Shown one piece after another: positions 17,401 through 24,835 of a DNA stretch of 64,000 nucleotides; position 1 is the stretch's first letter; each line of letters opens with the position of its first letter. The stretch lies in the NCBI RefSeq assembly GCF_000764205.1, contig NZ_JQDZ01000068.1, forward strand, positions 62,001-126,000, read 5' to 3'. A program made the translations under genes and the position numbers. The notes beneath the pieces are model-generated. The model worked only from the letters and a program-made list of their open reading frames with translations, made no database searches and was not told where the DNA came from. The stretch is from Thalassotalea sp. ND16A. Lineage in GTDB: Bacteria > Pseudomonadota > Gammaproteobacteria > Enterobacterales > Alteromonadaceae.

Positions 17401-17756
17401 GGGTAGGCCGGTACTTCATTGAGTTTTTGTACCACTTGCGCTTGCGCTTTGGCAATATCGGTACCGGTGGCAAACTCTAAACGAATTTGTGCCGCCGACG
17501 TTTGACTGATACTGGTCATCGAAATTAAACCGTTTACATCGGAGAGTACTTTTTCTTGTTCGGCAACCACATCCGATTCAATTTCCTCTGGCGAGGCGTT
17601 TTCCCAAAATGTACGTACACTTACCACTACGGAGTCGACCGTAGGCGTCATTTGTACCGGTACTTGGTTAAACGCCAAGATGCCGGCGAGGACCGATAAA
17701 ATTACGCCGACAATGACACTAATCGGCTGATTTACTGCCGTTTCTACCATTTTCAT
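14424..17756 (-). CDS. RND efflux permease (first pump)
   Basis: The protein has 1110 residues, slightly longer than AcrB-type pumps. The RND layout is clear: a first helix (about 13-30), a large porter domain, six helices from about 340-540, a second porter domain and six more helices from about 880-1090. The conserved GMVVDNAIVVIENI segment carries the proton-relay aspartates. It is the inner-membrane, proton-driven part of a tripartite exporter of hydrophobic compounds. The start overlaps the upstream adaptor gene's stop by one base (TAATG), so translation is coupled. No outer-membrane factor gene is adjacent; a TolC encoded elsewhere is probably used. Confidence 0.95.
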   Translation of the reverse strand: MKMVETAVNQPISVIVGVILSVLAGILAFNQVPVQMTPTVDSVVVSVRTFWENASPEEIESDVVAEQEKVLSDVNGLISMTSISQTSAAQIRLEFATGTDIAKAQAQVVQKLNEVPAYPNGVSEPTVEGVDPMSVDYIAWVGLAATDPNFDNTSLYDFMERRLRPRLENIEGISKVGIMGARERELQIRFDSTRLANYGISYSQLVDAIQLTNSNYSGGKLPDGKNDIRVRAMGRFSDAETVANTVLRRDANGPVYLKDVATVVETYKEMTDWVRARGVKMPFFNFQLANGANMLETMAALKVEFAKLNSPGGLLEQHAKKLGLAGTFELVQTWDSSTYVENAIDLVQSNILIGGLLAVFTLLLFLRSLRTIGVIAIAIPISMVGSIVVLVALGRSINIVSLAGMAFAVGMVVDNAIVVIENIFRHLEMGKKPLKASVEGTQEVAGAVFASTLTTLVVFIPILTISDSAGQLFRDISLAIMAAVFISFIVSVLVIPVAGAHLLRARADSKQVNINNPLLNRISATASKLPKQISSLVYKISGSTKQRLMVIASFAIVTLVGIAILIPPMDYLPKGNRNFAFGFMVPPPGYNLNQVSEIGDRIEQKLRPAWEISGDRFSAESKLRNGPLSTEDNRPDVHLMDGSVIKAPAIDHYFLVAMGGQILHGMIPLDASKTVDAVDLLNQTLMGVNAPDVIGFAFQFPLFNTGGTTGSAIQIDLVGDDLPQITQGAMALLFKLIGDYGPYATLPEPANFLLPTPELAIKPIDERLAELDMTRRDLGLAVQANGDGIILMNGFEIGGELKDIKIVSNAQQTDFPIDALLQTPIATPEGQVVDLQSLAVLERGQSVDQIKHVSRQRAVTLQFTPPAGMPLEQAIAAINSMVEELRSSGAISPLVEVNLAGSAGKLNDIKTALLGDGSLSGMLASSFFLAMLVVYLVMVVLFQNWKYPLVIMITVPLATLGGFIGLSTVHWASVMDRYTPIQNLDVLTILGFVILAGVVVNNAILIVHQTLNILKNSTLTPRQAIRDSVESRVRPIMMSTLTSVGGMLPLVLMPGAGSELYRGLGAVVLGGLVVSTIFTLILVPVILSFMISEPEEQQSEAEQQPLQTAA

Positions 17757-18958
17757 TACAAGGCTCCACTTTCTGTGGAACTAATAGATGCATCGGCAAT
17801 ACCAGCATTTGTATCAACTTCAACACTATCAACACTATCAACAACAGCAACAACCGGTCCCGGCATGAGTCGTTCGTTGCCTTCGGTGATCACTTTATCG
17901 TCGACGGCTAATTGCGGACTGATTACTGCTGCAATGTTACCTTGATGAAATAACACCGATACCGGTACTGGCGCGGCCATTTGTTTATCACCAGAACTCG
18001 TCACTTTATATACCAGGTTATTACTGCCACGTTGTACTATCGCGTCTTTGGGTACGGTCAAATATTGTGACTTATCACCCTCAGGCAACCAGGCACTTAC
18101 TGACATACCCGGCATTAATTGGGAAGATTCAACCTGGCTTACCACCTTGAAGGTACGGGCGCGGCTATCGACATTGCGCAATATGCTAATGTTGGAACCA
18201 TTAAGCATTTTGCCACCGACATTTAAGCCTACGTTCTTTGGCGCTGTGCGAATGTGCTGAGCAAATCGTTCAGGAACATCTAACCAGGCTTCAAGTTTGC
18301 CTTGTGAGGTTAAAGTTAAAGCATTATCGCCAGCACCTAGCCATTGGCCAGGTTCAGCCTGTCTTTGCGTTATTTGACCGTTGAACGGTGCTTTGATCGT
18401 CATATCGGCTAACCGCACTTCAATAAATCGCAATTGCGCCTGTAACGCTTTTATCGCTTCTTGAGCGGCTAATTCATTTGCCTTTCCAGCTAAAGCCGCG
18501 GCTTTACTTTGGCGTAATCTCTGCTCAGAGATGGCATTTTTGCTCGCCGACTGTTTATAAGCGGTAAAGTCGGCTTCTGCTAAGTCAAATTCTGCTTGCG
18601 CTAATGCATGTTTGGCCTCGGCTAATGCGTATTCTGCCACCAGGCGAGATTTTTCAGCCAGCATTTTTCGGTTGTCGATTTGCAGTAACGGTTGGCCAAC
18701 GGTCACTGTGTCACCTTCGTTGACAAATACTTTCGTCACAATACCGGCTTCGGCTGAGGCTATGCGGGTTTGGCTATGTGCTTTTAACGTACCGGTTACA
18801 CGTTTATGAGCTTGTAACTCTTGTTCTGTCACCGTTGAAAATCGTACCACTTGATTGGCTGACACCGCCGTTGAGAAAAATACAATAGTAACACTGGCAA
18901 TACCAATAATAGCCAATGCAGATGCTTTGATTGAGTTTAAAAATGAATGTTGACGCAA
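17756..18958 (-). CDS. RND efflux periplasmic adaptor (MFP)
   Basis: The protein has 400 residues. It starts with a TTG codon preceded by GGGGAA at good spacing, and only this start includes the signal peptide (about 1-34, VSANQ). The barrel-sandwich/lipoyl halves lie at about 60-100 (AEAGIVTKVFVNEGDTVTVGQPLLQID) and 190-215 (IKAPFNGQITQRQAEPGQWL), flanking a coiled-coil hairpin. The beta-barrel and membrane-proximal domains follow. It bridges the RND permease and an outer-membrane channel. A TetR-type operator (18990-19004) is 32 bases upstream of the start, so it is repressed by the TetR protein at 19327. Confidence 0.93.
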   Translation of the reverse strand: MRQHSFLNSIKASALAIIGIASVTIVFFSTAVSANQVVRFSTVTEQELQAHKRVTGTLKAHSQTRIASAEAGIVTKVFVNEGDTVTVGQPLLQIDNRKMLAEKSRLVAEYALAEAKHALAQAEFDLAEADFTAYKQSASKNAISEQRLRQSKAAALAGKANELAAQEAIKALQAQLRFIEVRLADMTIKAPFNGQITQRQAEPGQWLGAGDNALTLTSQGKLEAWLDVPERFAQHIRTAPKNVGLNVGGKMLNGSNISILRNVDSRARTFKVVSQVESSQLMPGMSVSAWLPEGDKSQYLTVPKDAIVQRGSNNLVYKVTSSGDKQMAAPVPVSVLFHQGNIAAVISPQLAVDDKVITEGNERLMPGPVVAVVDSVDSVEVDTNAGIADASISSTESGAL

Positions 18959-18989
18959 GGCGTTCCCCTGATAATATACTTTAAAATAT

Positions 18990-19004
18990 TAGACCAGTCG
19001 TCTA
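18990..19004. promoter_or_regulatory. TetR operator of the efflux operon
   Basis: The dyad TAGACCAGTCGTCTA lies just upstream of the adaptor gene. Its core GACCAGTCGTCT is repeated exactly in front of the tetR gene at 19963-19974, the expected sign of a shared repressor. It resembles the TAGACC-type sites of NemR-like regulators. Confidence 0.8.
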
Positions 19005-19203
19005 GTGGCGGTATTTTCGATCTTTTTTGCGATAGATGCAAGCTATCCGTTATGCAATTTTTGTAAGAAATTGTTAATTTAGTTATAAAGAGGGGTTATT
19101 AAGTGGTTGCTAAGTCGTTGTAAAGCGCCTGTTGATTTGGAGTTGATTTAATCTGATTTGAAGGGGGAGATATAGAGAGCTGGAAGCTGCACATAATGTT
19201 ATC

Positions 19204-19248
19204 TTCCAAGTTGATTAAATATCGGCTCATTTTTAATCAAATCGGTAT
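19204..19248. repeat. Short MITE-like element, 45 bp
   Basis: The ends TTCCAAGTTGATTAAA and TTTAATCAAATCGGTAT are imperfect inverted copies with GCTCATTTT between them. It is a mini form of the 12104 element. Confidence 0.65.
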
Positions 19249-19326
19249 TGCTGCATTAAAATCAAAGACATTGATTTGCTAAAAATATTAGCCTTAAAAT
19301 TTGCAGTCTGGAGATGGCCAGCCAGT

Positions 19327-19914
19327 TTATTGTTCAACCAATAAAAAGTTAAATATGATCTCAACAAAATCATCATAGGCCTGGGTACTATTGTCCACCT
19401 GCATTTGAATGGCGGCGCCATTGCTGGCATTAAATAAAAAACTCGCCATTTTCTTCGCATCGATATGACTGGCAAGTTCTTTTTCTGCTTGCGCTTCATT
19501 GATAACCTGGGCGAATTGTGCGTTCATAGAATCTTGTGAGTACTTTAACGCGCCACGCATTGACTCGCTCAGCTTTGATTGCTCTAAAGCCAGCTTAGGT
19601 ATCAAACATTGGCAATTAATGCCTTCTTCTTCATGGAATCGTTGAATACGAGCAAAAAAGTTTTTGACTCGAGTGAGTGGGGTGGACTTTCTGTCACGAA
19701 ATATCTCGCGCATGAACTCGGTGTTTTCATCCGTTGCACGTTCTATTAATGCCATGCCAAAATCTTCTTTTGACTTGAAATAATGATAAAAAGAACCTTT
19801 GGGCACGCCAGCGCTAGCTAATATTTCTTTAAGGCCACATCCGTTATAACTCTTTTCAATGATGAGGGCATGGCCGGCAGCCAAAATCATCTCTCGGGTA
19901 TCTTGTTTAACCAT
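19327..19914 (-). CDS. TetR/AcrR-family repressor of the RND operon
   Basis: The protein has 195 residues. The DNA-binding helix-turn-helix is at about 25-50 (LKEILASAGVPKGSFYHYFKSKEDFG). The C-terminal ligand and dimer domain includes EEEGINCQCLIPKLALEQ, as in the NemR-like branch that senses electrophiles through cysteines; the Cys pair in CQC is suggestive. It lies upstream of, and in line with, the adaptor-permease genes, about 370 bases away. The same operator core sits before both units, so it should repress itself and the pump and release on ligand binding. Confidence 0.9.
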   Translation of the reverse strand: MVKQDTREMILAAGHALIIEKSYNGCGLKEILASAGVPKGSFYHYFKSKEDFGMALIERATDENTEFMREIFRDRKSTPLTRVKNFFARIQRFHEEEGINCQCLIPKLALEQSKLSESMRGALKYSQDSMNAQFAQVINEAQAEKELASHIDAKKMASFLFNASNGAAIQMQVDNSTQAYDDFVEIIFNFLLVEQ

Positions 19915-19962
19915 TTTACTATCTCGGATAATGTCAAAATGTTACTTAATCGCCCATTATTG

Positions 19963-19974
19963 GACCAGTCGTCT
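19963..19974. promoter_or_regulatory. TetR operator before its own gene
   Basis: GACCAGTCGTCT repeats exactly the core of the operator at 18990-19004, 49 bases upstream of the tetR start codon, indicating autorepression. Confidence 0.75.
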
Positions 19975-19979
19975 CAAAT

Positions 19980-20261
19980 GTCAATTTTTCAACTGATTTA
20001 TATTTATCCCAAGTTCTACTCTTCGCCGGCAACATTTACCAATGTGGCGCTAAGTAACACTATAAAAGGTAAGTAAAGTGTTTCGGGCAGACTCTTATAA
20101 TACCAATCTACATCAGTATAAAGTTAACTAGGTGCTGATGCAGCGAGAGATGATTGTTAATATGACGTATTTGTAATGATAATATTTGCAATATCAGGGG
20201 GATATTAAGTGTTAATAGCAGCTACAGAACAAAATTTAACTAATTTATAACATAAAAGTTA
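19980..20261. other. Intergenic stretch, no gene seen
   Basis: This AT-rich spacer lies between the divergent tetR and cold-shock genes. At 20100 the phrase ATACCAATCTACATCAG resembles the ends of the dispersed repeats, but no full element could be traced. The right edge joins the cold-shock promoter. Confidence 0.4.
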
Positions 20262-20289
20262 TTGATTAATAATTTGGAATCGTTATAAT
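20262..20289 (+). promoter_or_regulatory. Promoter of first cold-shock gene with long leader
   Basis: TTGATT (20262-20267) and the consensus -10 TATAAT (20284-20289) are 16 bases apart. Transcription probably starts near 20296, at AGCTTGAAA, leaving a leader of about 150 bases before the ATG. Long leaders of csp mRNAs act as temperature-sensing structures in Escherichia coli; the same starting sequence occurs before the second csp gene. Confidence 0.7.
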
Positions 20290-20444
20290 CCTCCCAGCTT
20301 GAAAGTTCTACCTATATTTATGTACACCATTTCGTCGTTGCTATTAAGCACTTCGTCCTGTTTGATAAGTGATAGTTTGCTTCCAACTACTTGGTCTTTC
20401 ATAAGAAAGGCTTTAAATTACTTTTTATTAAATAGGATATTATT

Positions 20445-20651
20445 ATGTCTAACACTACTGGTACAGTTAAATGGTTCAACGAAGCTAAAGGTTTTGGTTT
20501 TATCGAGCAAGAAAATGGTCCTGACGTTTTCGCTCACTTCCGCGCTATCGTTGGTGACGGTTTCAAAACTTTAGCTGAAGGCCAAAAAGTTGAGTTCACT
20601 GTAACTCAAGGTCAAAAAGGTCCTCAAGCAGAGAACATCAAACCTTTATAA
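20445..20651 (+). CDS. CspA-family cold-shock protein
   Basis: The protein has 68 residues, a single OB-fold cold-shock domain. RNP1 (KGFGFIEQ) and RNP2-like (DVFAHFRAI) nucleic-acid-binding motifs are present. It binds single-stranded RNA/DNA and melts secondary structure. FAHFRAI instead of the usual FVHFSAI is a small variation. Codon use is strongly biased (repeated use of GGT, GAA, GCT), as in highly expressed genes. It has its own promoter, long leader and terminator, so it is monocistronic. Confidence 0.95.
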   Translation: MSNTTGTVKWFNEAKGFGFIEQENGPDVFAHFRAIVGDGFKTLAEGQKVEFTVTQGQKGPQAENIKPL

Positions 20652-20708
20652 TTAATTGTTCTGGTTCTAGCAACCAAAAAACAATTAAGAATTAAGAGTT
20701 AAGAAAAA

Positions 20709-20734
20709 GGTAAGACACTGTCTTACCTTTTTTT
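20709..20734 (+). terminator. Rho-independent terminator of csp
   Basis: GGTAAGAC and GTCTTACC form a perfect stem around ACT, followed by a seven-base T run; flanking A residues can extend the stem. Confidence 0.92.
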
Positions 20735-20792
20735 ATGCCTGTGTTTCAGCAAGTCCATGAGGGAACATTGTTCAAATAACTCTTTGATTAAG

Positions 20793-22325
20793 TTACGCCG
20801 CGTTAAAATTACCATGAAAGCCTAATGGTAAATGATGGCTTAACCAAGCTCTGGCAATTGGTCCATCGGCTATATTTTCAACCTTAAAAATGTTCAGACA
20901 AGTGCGCTTGCTTGGTACATGCAATGCGGTGCCAATTAAGTAACCCGTGCCTTCTTTGTTTTTCGGGCAAACGCTGATGTGTTCTTCCACCAAAAAGTCT
21001 TTGCCAAAATCGTACTTATCCTGTTTGCCACTATCTACATTCAAACTGCAAACACTGTCACTCCAAAGACTGTTATTGCTGGATGACAGGTGATAGACAT
21101 ACTGATTTCTGCTGCCAACCAGATAGTCACATATCCGTGGAAATTCACTGTTGATCGCAAGCAGGCTGTGACTGGCGCTGCCATTGGGCTTTAACGTAAA
21201 CATTGCCATTTGGGCATCGACATTGGCGGCAGACATCTTGCCTTGCATCACGTTAGATAAATTATGCAATACATCGATACTGGGGTATAAGCTGGCGTCA
21301 AAATGTATGGTGCCATCACGCTCTTCCCAGGCATTACCATAATGAAAGGCAAAGCCAGCGGGCAGCTCATACTGCTTAGTCATGGTTAAATCACTCTTAC
21401 TCACCACCAGCACTCGCATTGGCAGGGTTTTATCAAAGCCAATGCGAGAGAAGAATCCTTGCTGGTTGTTGCTGGTTGAGCGGCTTGTGGTTAATGATGG
21501 CAAAATCAACAGCAGGTGTTTGTCGGTGATTAAAAAATCGTGCAGCATGCCGCCTCGATATTTTGCATCGACAATTTTGACATTTTTCACTTGTCCATTG
21601 GCGGATAAATGATAGAGCACAATATGGCCGCTTGGGTTTAAGCCAAAATTCCAAATATCGCCATTGGCTGCAATTTTCGGGTGAGCCGAAAACGGCAGGC
21701 CTTTCAGGCTAGTACCATATTTACTTTGCTCACCTAATACGATTTGTTGTTGATAGTCTAAGGTTTGACTATTTACCCTGGTAGCAGAGCCACCTTCCCA
21801 TAAAGCCCAAAGATCATCACCAACCGGAATCACGTTGGTATTGGCGGTATTTATCATATCAGCGCTAGATACGGGTAACGGCGCGTTTAGTTTGGTATCC
21901 GGAGCCGAGTATAAAAAACGCTGTGCTTGTTGTTCTTGTTGAAATTTAGGGGTATTAATGAACTTACCCTGATGGTGTATTTTAGCATTTTCAATATGAA
22001 AGCTTTGTAACATACCATCACCTTCGAATAAGTGCTGATAGCGTTGCTCGGCGCGCTCGTGTTTGCCCGGGCCATTGCGATAAAATGTACCATTTAGATC
22101 ACTTGGTATGCTGCCTTCAATAGTTAACGCTTGTGGCGCAAAGTTTTGTTCGACATTGGCAAAGCCAATTAAATCGGGATTTTCTGCTAGCGCCCGATTA
22201 AATAAGTCTTTGTAATTCACCACAAGATTTTGCGTTGGCGTTGCCATCGCTTGAAAGGGGGAATTGATCAACATCGAACCAAGGCCCAATGCCCCCATGC
22301 CTTTTAATAACTCTCTGCGCTGCAT
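20793..22325 (-). CDS. Carotenoid oxygenase (RPE65/CCD family)
   Basis: The protein has 510 residues. The N terminus has a twin-arginine signal (RRELLKG, then a hydrophobic stretch ending QAMA), so it is probably exported folded. The body is the seven-bladed propeller of carotenoid cleavage oxygenases, recognised from NGTFYRNGPGKHER, DGMLQSFHIE and the His ligands of the ferrous iron in SAHPK, MLHDFLIT, HYGNAWEE and the C-terminal FHGNF. It should oxidatively cleave a double bond of a carotenoid or similar stilbene-like compound. A good ribosome site (GGAGAA) precedes the start. It is downstream of the DUF2141 gene (51-base gap), so they form an operon. Confidence 0.9.
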   Translation of the reverse strand: MQRRELLKGMGALGLGSMLINSPFQAMATPTQNLVVNYKDLFNRALAENPDLIGFANVEQNFAPQALTIEGSIPSDLNGTFYRNGPGKHERAEQRYQHLFEGDGMLQSFHIENAKIHHQGKFINTPKFQQEQQAQRFLYSAPDTKLNAPLPVSSADMINTANTNVIPVGDDLWALWEGGSATRVNSQTLDYQQQIVLGEQSKYGTSLKGLPFSAHPKIAANGDIWNFGLNPSGHIVLYHLSANGQVKNVKIVDAKYRGGMLHDFLITDKHLLLILPSLTTSRSTSNNQQGFFSRIGFDKTLPMRVLVVSKSDLTMTKQYELPAGFAFHYGNAWEERDGTIHFDASLYPSIDVLHNLSNVMQGKMSAANVDAQMAMFTLKPNGSASHSLLAINSEFPRICDYLVGSRNQYVYHLSSSNNSLWSDSVCSLNVDSGKQDKYDFGKDFLVEEHISVCPKNKEGTGYLIGTALHVPSKRTCLNIFKVENIADGPIARAWLSHHLPLGFHGNFNAA

Positions 22326-22376
22326 ATTATTTCTCCTGCTAGATTTCTACATTTTGCTGTTCAAATAGACTTAAAA

Positions 22377-22808
22377 TTAATAAATCACCGTACTTTCATT
22401 GACAACCTTGCTGACATCATCGCTAACAGAGAATTTTATTTGCTGATAACTTACCGGACCAAAATTGGGTTTGGCGTTATTGGAAAAACCATAGCCCTCT
22501 ACCGGCATGCCAAACAGATTGGTTTCCAATTTACCGTTGTTGTTTTGGTCGTGGAAAAAGCGCAAGGCATAGTCACCTTTATCTAAGTTTTTAAAGCTTA
22601 TGCTGGCTTTACCGTTTTTGGCTTTGGTGATAGTAGCCGATTCGGCGTTGCCGTTTTGGTAATTTTCTTCACCCTTAAATATTTGCACATAGAGTTTGCT
22701 GGAATCGTCATTGACGCCGTCAATGTTAAATTCAACTTCACCTGCATATGTTGTCGTCGTTAGTAGTAAAGACGTAATCGTGGCGAAAAGTAATGTTGTG
22801 CTGTTCAT
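22377..22808 (-). CDS. Secreted DUF2141 protein
   Basis: The protein has 143 residues with a signal peptide (about 1-22, TTYAGE). The rest matches DUF2141: an opening VEFNIDGVNDDSSKLYVQIF strand pair, the central GDYALRFFHDQNNNGKLETN and the ending GMPVEGYGFSNNA. This is a beta-sandwich resembling a carrier or carbohydrate-binding module. Function is unknown. The family is often seen beside carotenoid or lipid enzymes, which fits the carotenoid oxygenase directly downstream. The AAGGAT ribosome site supports the start. Its divergent neighbour is the LytTR regulator, a candidate controller. Confidence 0.85.
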   Translation of the reverse strand: MNSTTLLFATITSLLLTTTTYAGEVEFNIDGVNDDSSKLYVQIFKGEENYQNGNAESATITKAKNGKASISFKNLDKGDYALRFFHDQNNNGKLETNLFGMPVEGYGFSNNAKPNFGPVSYQQIKFSVSDDVSKVVNESTVIY

Positions 22809-22995
22809 AATAAATCCTTAAATAATTGGTTAACGTAACGTTCGCGATTACTAAACTCGTAGTTATTGTTTGGCTATTGTTTAACTAAAAAGTGATTAGC
22901 AATTGCGTCGTGTTGAAAAGACGATAGAATGGAAAAATTAAAATAAACAGCTGAGTTTCGCGAATGTCTTTAAACAATTCGTAAAATGCTCAATT

Positions 22996-23844
22996 TTGGA
23001 CCATGTACCGTTGACGAATCGTGAAATAAACCATAAAAATCAACCGATAAGAGCCTTGATCACGAAAGAGGAATTCGTTCATGACTTGCTTACCGTGTTG
23101 GTGGTTGGCATCTTGCTAGGCTTTCTGGCACCGTTTGGGATGAATGAAGTACCGTTATTTTTGGCGATCTTTTATTGGGTAGTCACCTGTACCTGTGGCT
23201 ATTTTATTTATATGCCTTGTAATCAATTAAGTGAGCGCTACTTAGTTAAATTAGTGCCAAATCATTGGGGCAGATTGATTATAACAATGATTGTCGCCAG
23301 TGTTTTAATGAGTTTTTTCGTGCCTTTCTCGGTGTGGTTGTTTTTTGATATTACGATAAATTATCCGCAACAATTTTGGCAAGTCTTGCCAAAGGCTATT
23401 ATTATCGGTGGCATTTTAACCTTTATCGGCATCGTTAAAGATTATATCAACCGGCAAAATGCTAAACTGAGCAAATCAGCACAGCTGATAGATCAACAGC
23501 TGCAAGAAAGTAGCAGTCAAGATGAACTGCAACTGCAAAAATTTATGGCGGAGCTGCCCGTGGAAAAACGGGGAAAATTGCTCTGTTTGGAAATGTCTGA
23601 TCACTATTTGAAAGTCTATACCGATAAAGGCCACCATTTAATATTGATGCGGTTTAAGGATGCGTTAGCATTATTAAGTGGCTATCAGGGTCTACAAACA
23701 CATCGTTCCTGGTGGGTGGCTATCGAGGCGATAGCAAAAGTTCATAAAGATGGGCGCAAAACTTATTTAGAATTAGCCAATGAATTGCAAGTCCCGGTTT
23801 CCAAAACTTATGCTGAGGCAGTAAAAGCTGCTGATATTCATTAA
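22996..23844 (+). CDS. Membrane-bound LytTR-type transcriptional regulator
   Basis: The protein has about 282 residues. Four membrane helices lie at about 30-50, 55-75, 90-115 and 125-145. A short coiled linker follows, then a C-terminal LytTR DNA-binding domain (about 190-275, LLCLEMSDHYLKVYTDKGHHLILMR in part, then HRSWWVAIEAIAKV). The LytTR domain binds DNA through an unusual all-beta fold; attached to membrane helices it should sense a membrane signal directly. The start is uncertain: a TTG at 22996 is the best available, since there is no in-frame ATG nearby. It is divergent from the DUF2141-carotenoid oxygenase operon, which it probably controls. Confidence 0.82.
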   Translation: MDHVPLTNREINHKNQPIRALITKEEFVHDLLTVLVVGILLGFLAPFGMNEVPLFLAIFYWVVTCTCGYFIYMPCNQLSERYLVKLVPNHWGRLIITMIVASVLMSFFVPFSVWLFFDITINYPQQFWQVLPKAIIIGGILTFIGIVKDYINRQNAKLSKSAQLIDQQLQESSSQDELQLQKFMAELPVEKRGKLLCLEMSDHYLKVYTDKGHHLILMRFKDALALLSGYQGLQTHRSWWVAIEAIAKVHKDGRKTYLELANELQVPVSKTYAEAVKAADIH

Positions 23845-23852
23845 TCTTGAAG

Positions 23853-24482
23853 ATGAACAATGTTAAATTAATTTACGTCTATGACCCGATGTGCAGTTGG
23901 TGCTGGGGTTATCGTCCGACGTGGCAAACGTTACAGAATGAACTCAAAGGCATTGTTGATACTGAATATCGCCTGGGCGGCTTAGCGCCAGATTCAGATG
24001 CACCAATGCCGGAAGAAATGCAATTATTTTTACAGCAAACCTGGCAGAAAATTTCTAATTATTTAGGCAGTGAGTTTAACTTTGATTTTTGGAAGAAGTG
24101 CCAGCCAAGACGTTCTACCTATCCAGCCTGTCGGGCAGCATTAATTGCTCGGGACCATGGGCTTGAGCAACAAATGTACTTCGCCATCCAACAAGCCTAT
24201 TACCTGCAAGCGCAAAATCCATCAGAAACAGCGGCCCTGAGCAGTATTGCTAACTCTCTTGGTATTGATAAAGCGAAATTTAAACAGGACTTGCATAGTA
24301 TTGAATTTAAAAACCGGTTAGAACAAGAAATTCGCACGGCAAGAGCGCTGCCGATTAACGGCTTTCCTTCCTTAGTCCTTGCCATTAACGGGCAACATTT
24401 CCCAGTGCCAGTTGACTATGAACACTGGCAAGCGAGTTATCAAGCGATAAGGCAACTCATTGCAAAGCATAGAGCTGATTAG
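23853..24482 (+). CDS. DsbA-family thiol oxidoreductase, FrnE-like
   Basis: The protein has 209 residues from the ATG at 23853; a TTG six bases earlier is less likely. The thioredoxin-fold active site is CSWC at residues 14-17, followed by a helical insertion and the cis-proline region (NGFPSLVLAING). There is no signal peptide, so it acts in the cytoplasm, like the FrnE/2-hydroxychromene isomerase branch. It probably reduces or isomerises disulfides or handles a glutathione adduct. It follows the LytTR gene by 8 bases and may be cotranscribed. Its 3' end overlaps by 4 bases the converging small gene at 24479. Confidence 0.85.
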   Translation: MNNVKLIYVYDPMCSWCWGYRPTWQTLQNELKGIVDTEYRLGGLAPDSDAPMPEEMQLFLQQTWQKISNYLGSEFNFDFWKKCQPRRSTYPACRAALIARDHGLEQQMYFAIQQAYYLQAQNPSETAALSSIANSLGIDKAKFKQDLHSIEFKNRLEQEIRTARALPINGFPSLVLAINGQHFPVPVDYEHWQASYQAIRQLIAKHRAD

Positions 24483-24703
24483 TTACCAAAAAAATCTTGC
24501 AATTCATGCATGGTTGGTTGGTGCCGAAACACTAATTTACCGTCGACAAAAATATTGGGTGAGTGTTTAATGTTGTATTCATTGACCAGTTCAGGATGCA
24601 TCTCTACATAATCAATATGGTAATTAACCCCAACATTTTTCAGCTCGCACTCTAGATTTGGGATACAAAAATCGGTTTGCGTGACCAATAGCTGAACGTC
24701 CAT
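24479..24703 (-). CDS. Small thioredoxin-fold protein without CxxC
   Basis: The protein has 74 residues with a good ribosome site (GAGGAG). The fold is recognised from QLLVTQTDFC at the start, a helix, and the SPNIFVDGKLVFRHQPT cis-proline strand pair near the end, as in glutaredoxin-like thioredoxin proteins. The usual CxxC is replaced: Cys13 remains but residue 16 is Asn, and a second Cys appears at 19. It may be a monothiol redox or binding protein. It converges on the DsbA-like gene. Confidence 0.7.
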   Translation of the reverse strand: MDVQLLVTQTDFCIPNLECELKNVGVNYHIDYVEMHPELVNEYNIKHSPNIFVDGKLVFRHQPTMHELQDFFGN

Positions 24704-24781
24704 GAAAGCTCCTCAAATTTACGGTATGTTTTATAAGTATAGTGTTCAACTAAAAATATATACAGGCAGGTTTGCTCGCAA

Positions 24782-24835
24782 TATCCCAGTTTGATTAACC
24801 ATTAAAAATCAGCAAATATTTAATCAACCTGGTAT
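24782..24835. repeat. Short MITE-like element overlapping RND stop
   Basis: The ends (TATCCCAGTTTGATTAA and TTAATCAACCTGGTAT) are imperfect inverted copies; read on the minus strand the element closely follows the left half of the 12104 element. Its right end encodes the last residues YQVD and the stop codon of the RND permease gene at 24820. Confidence 0.7.
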
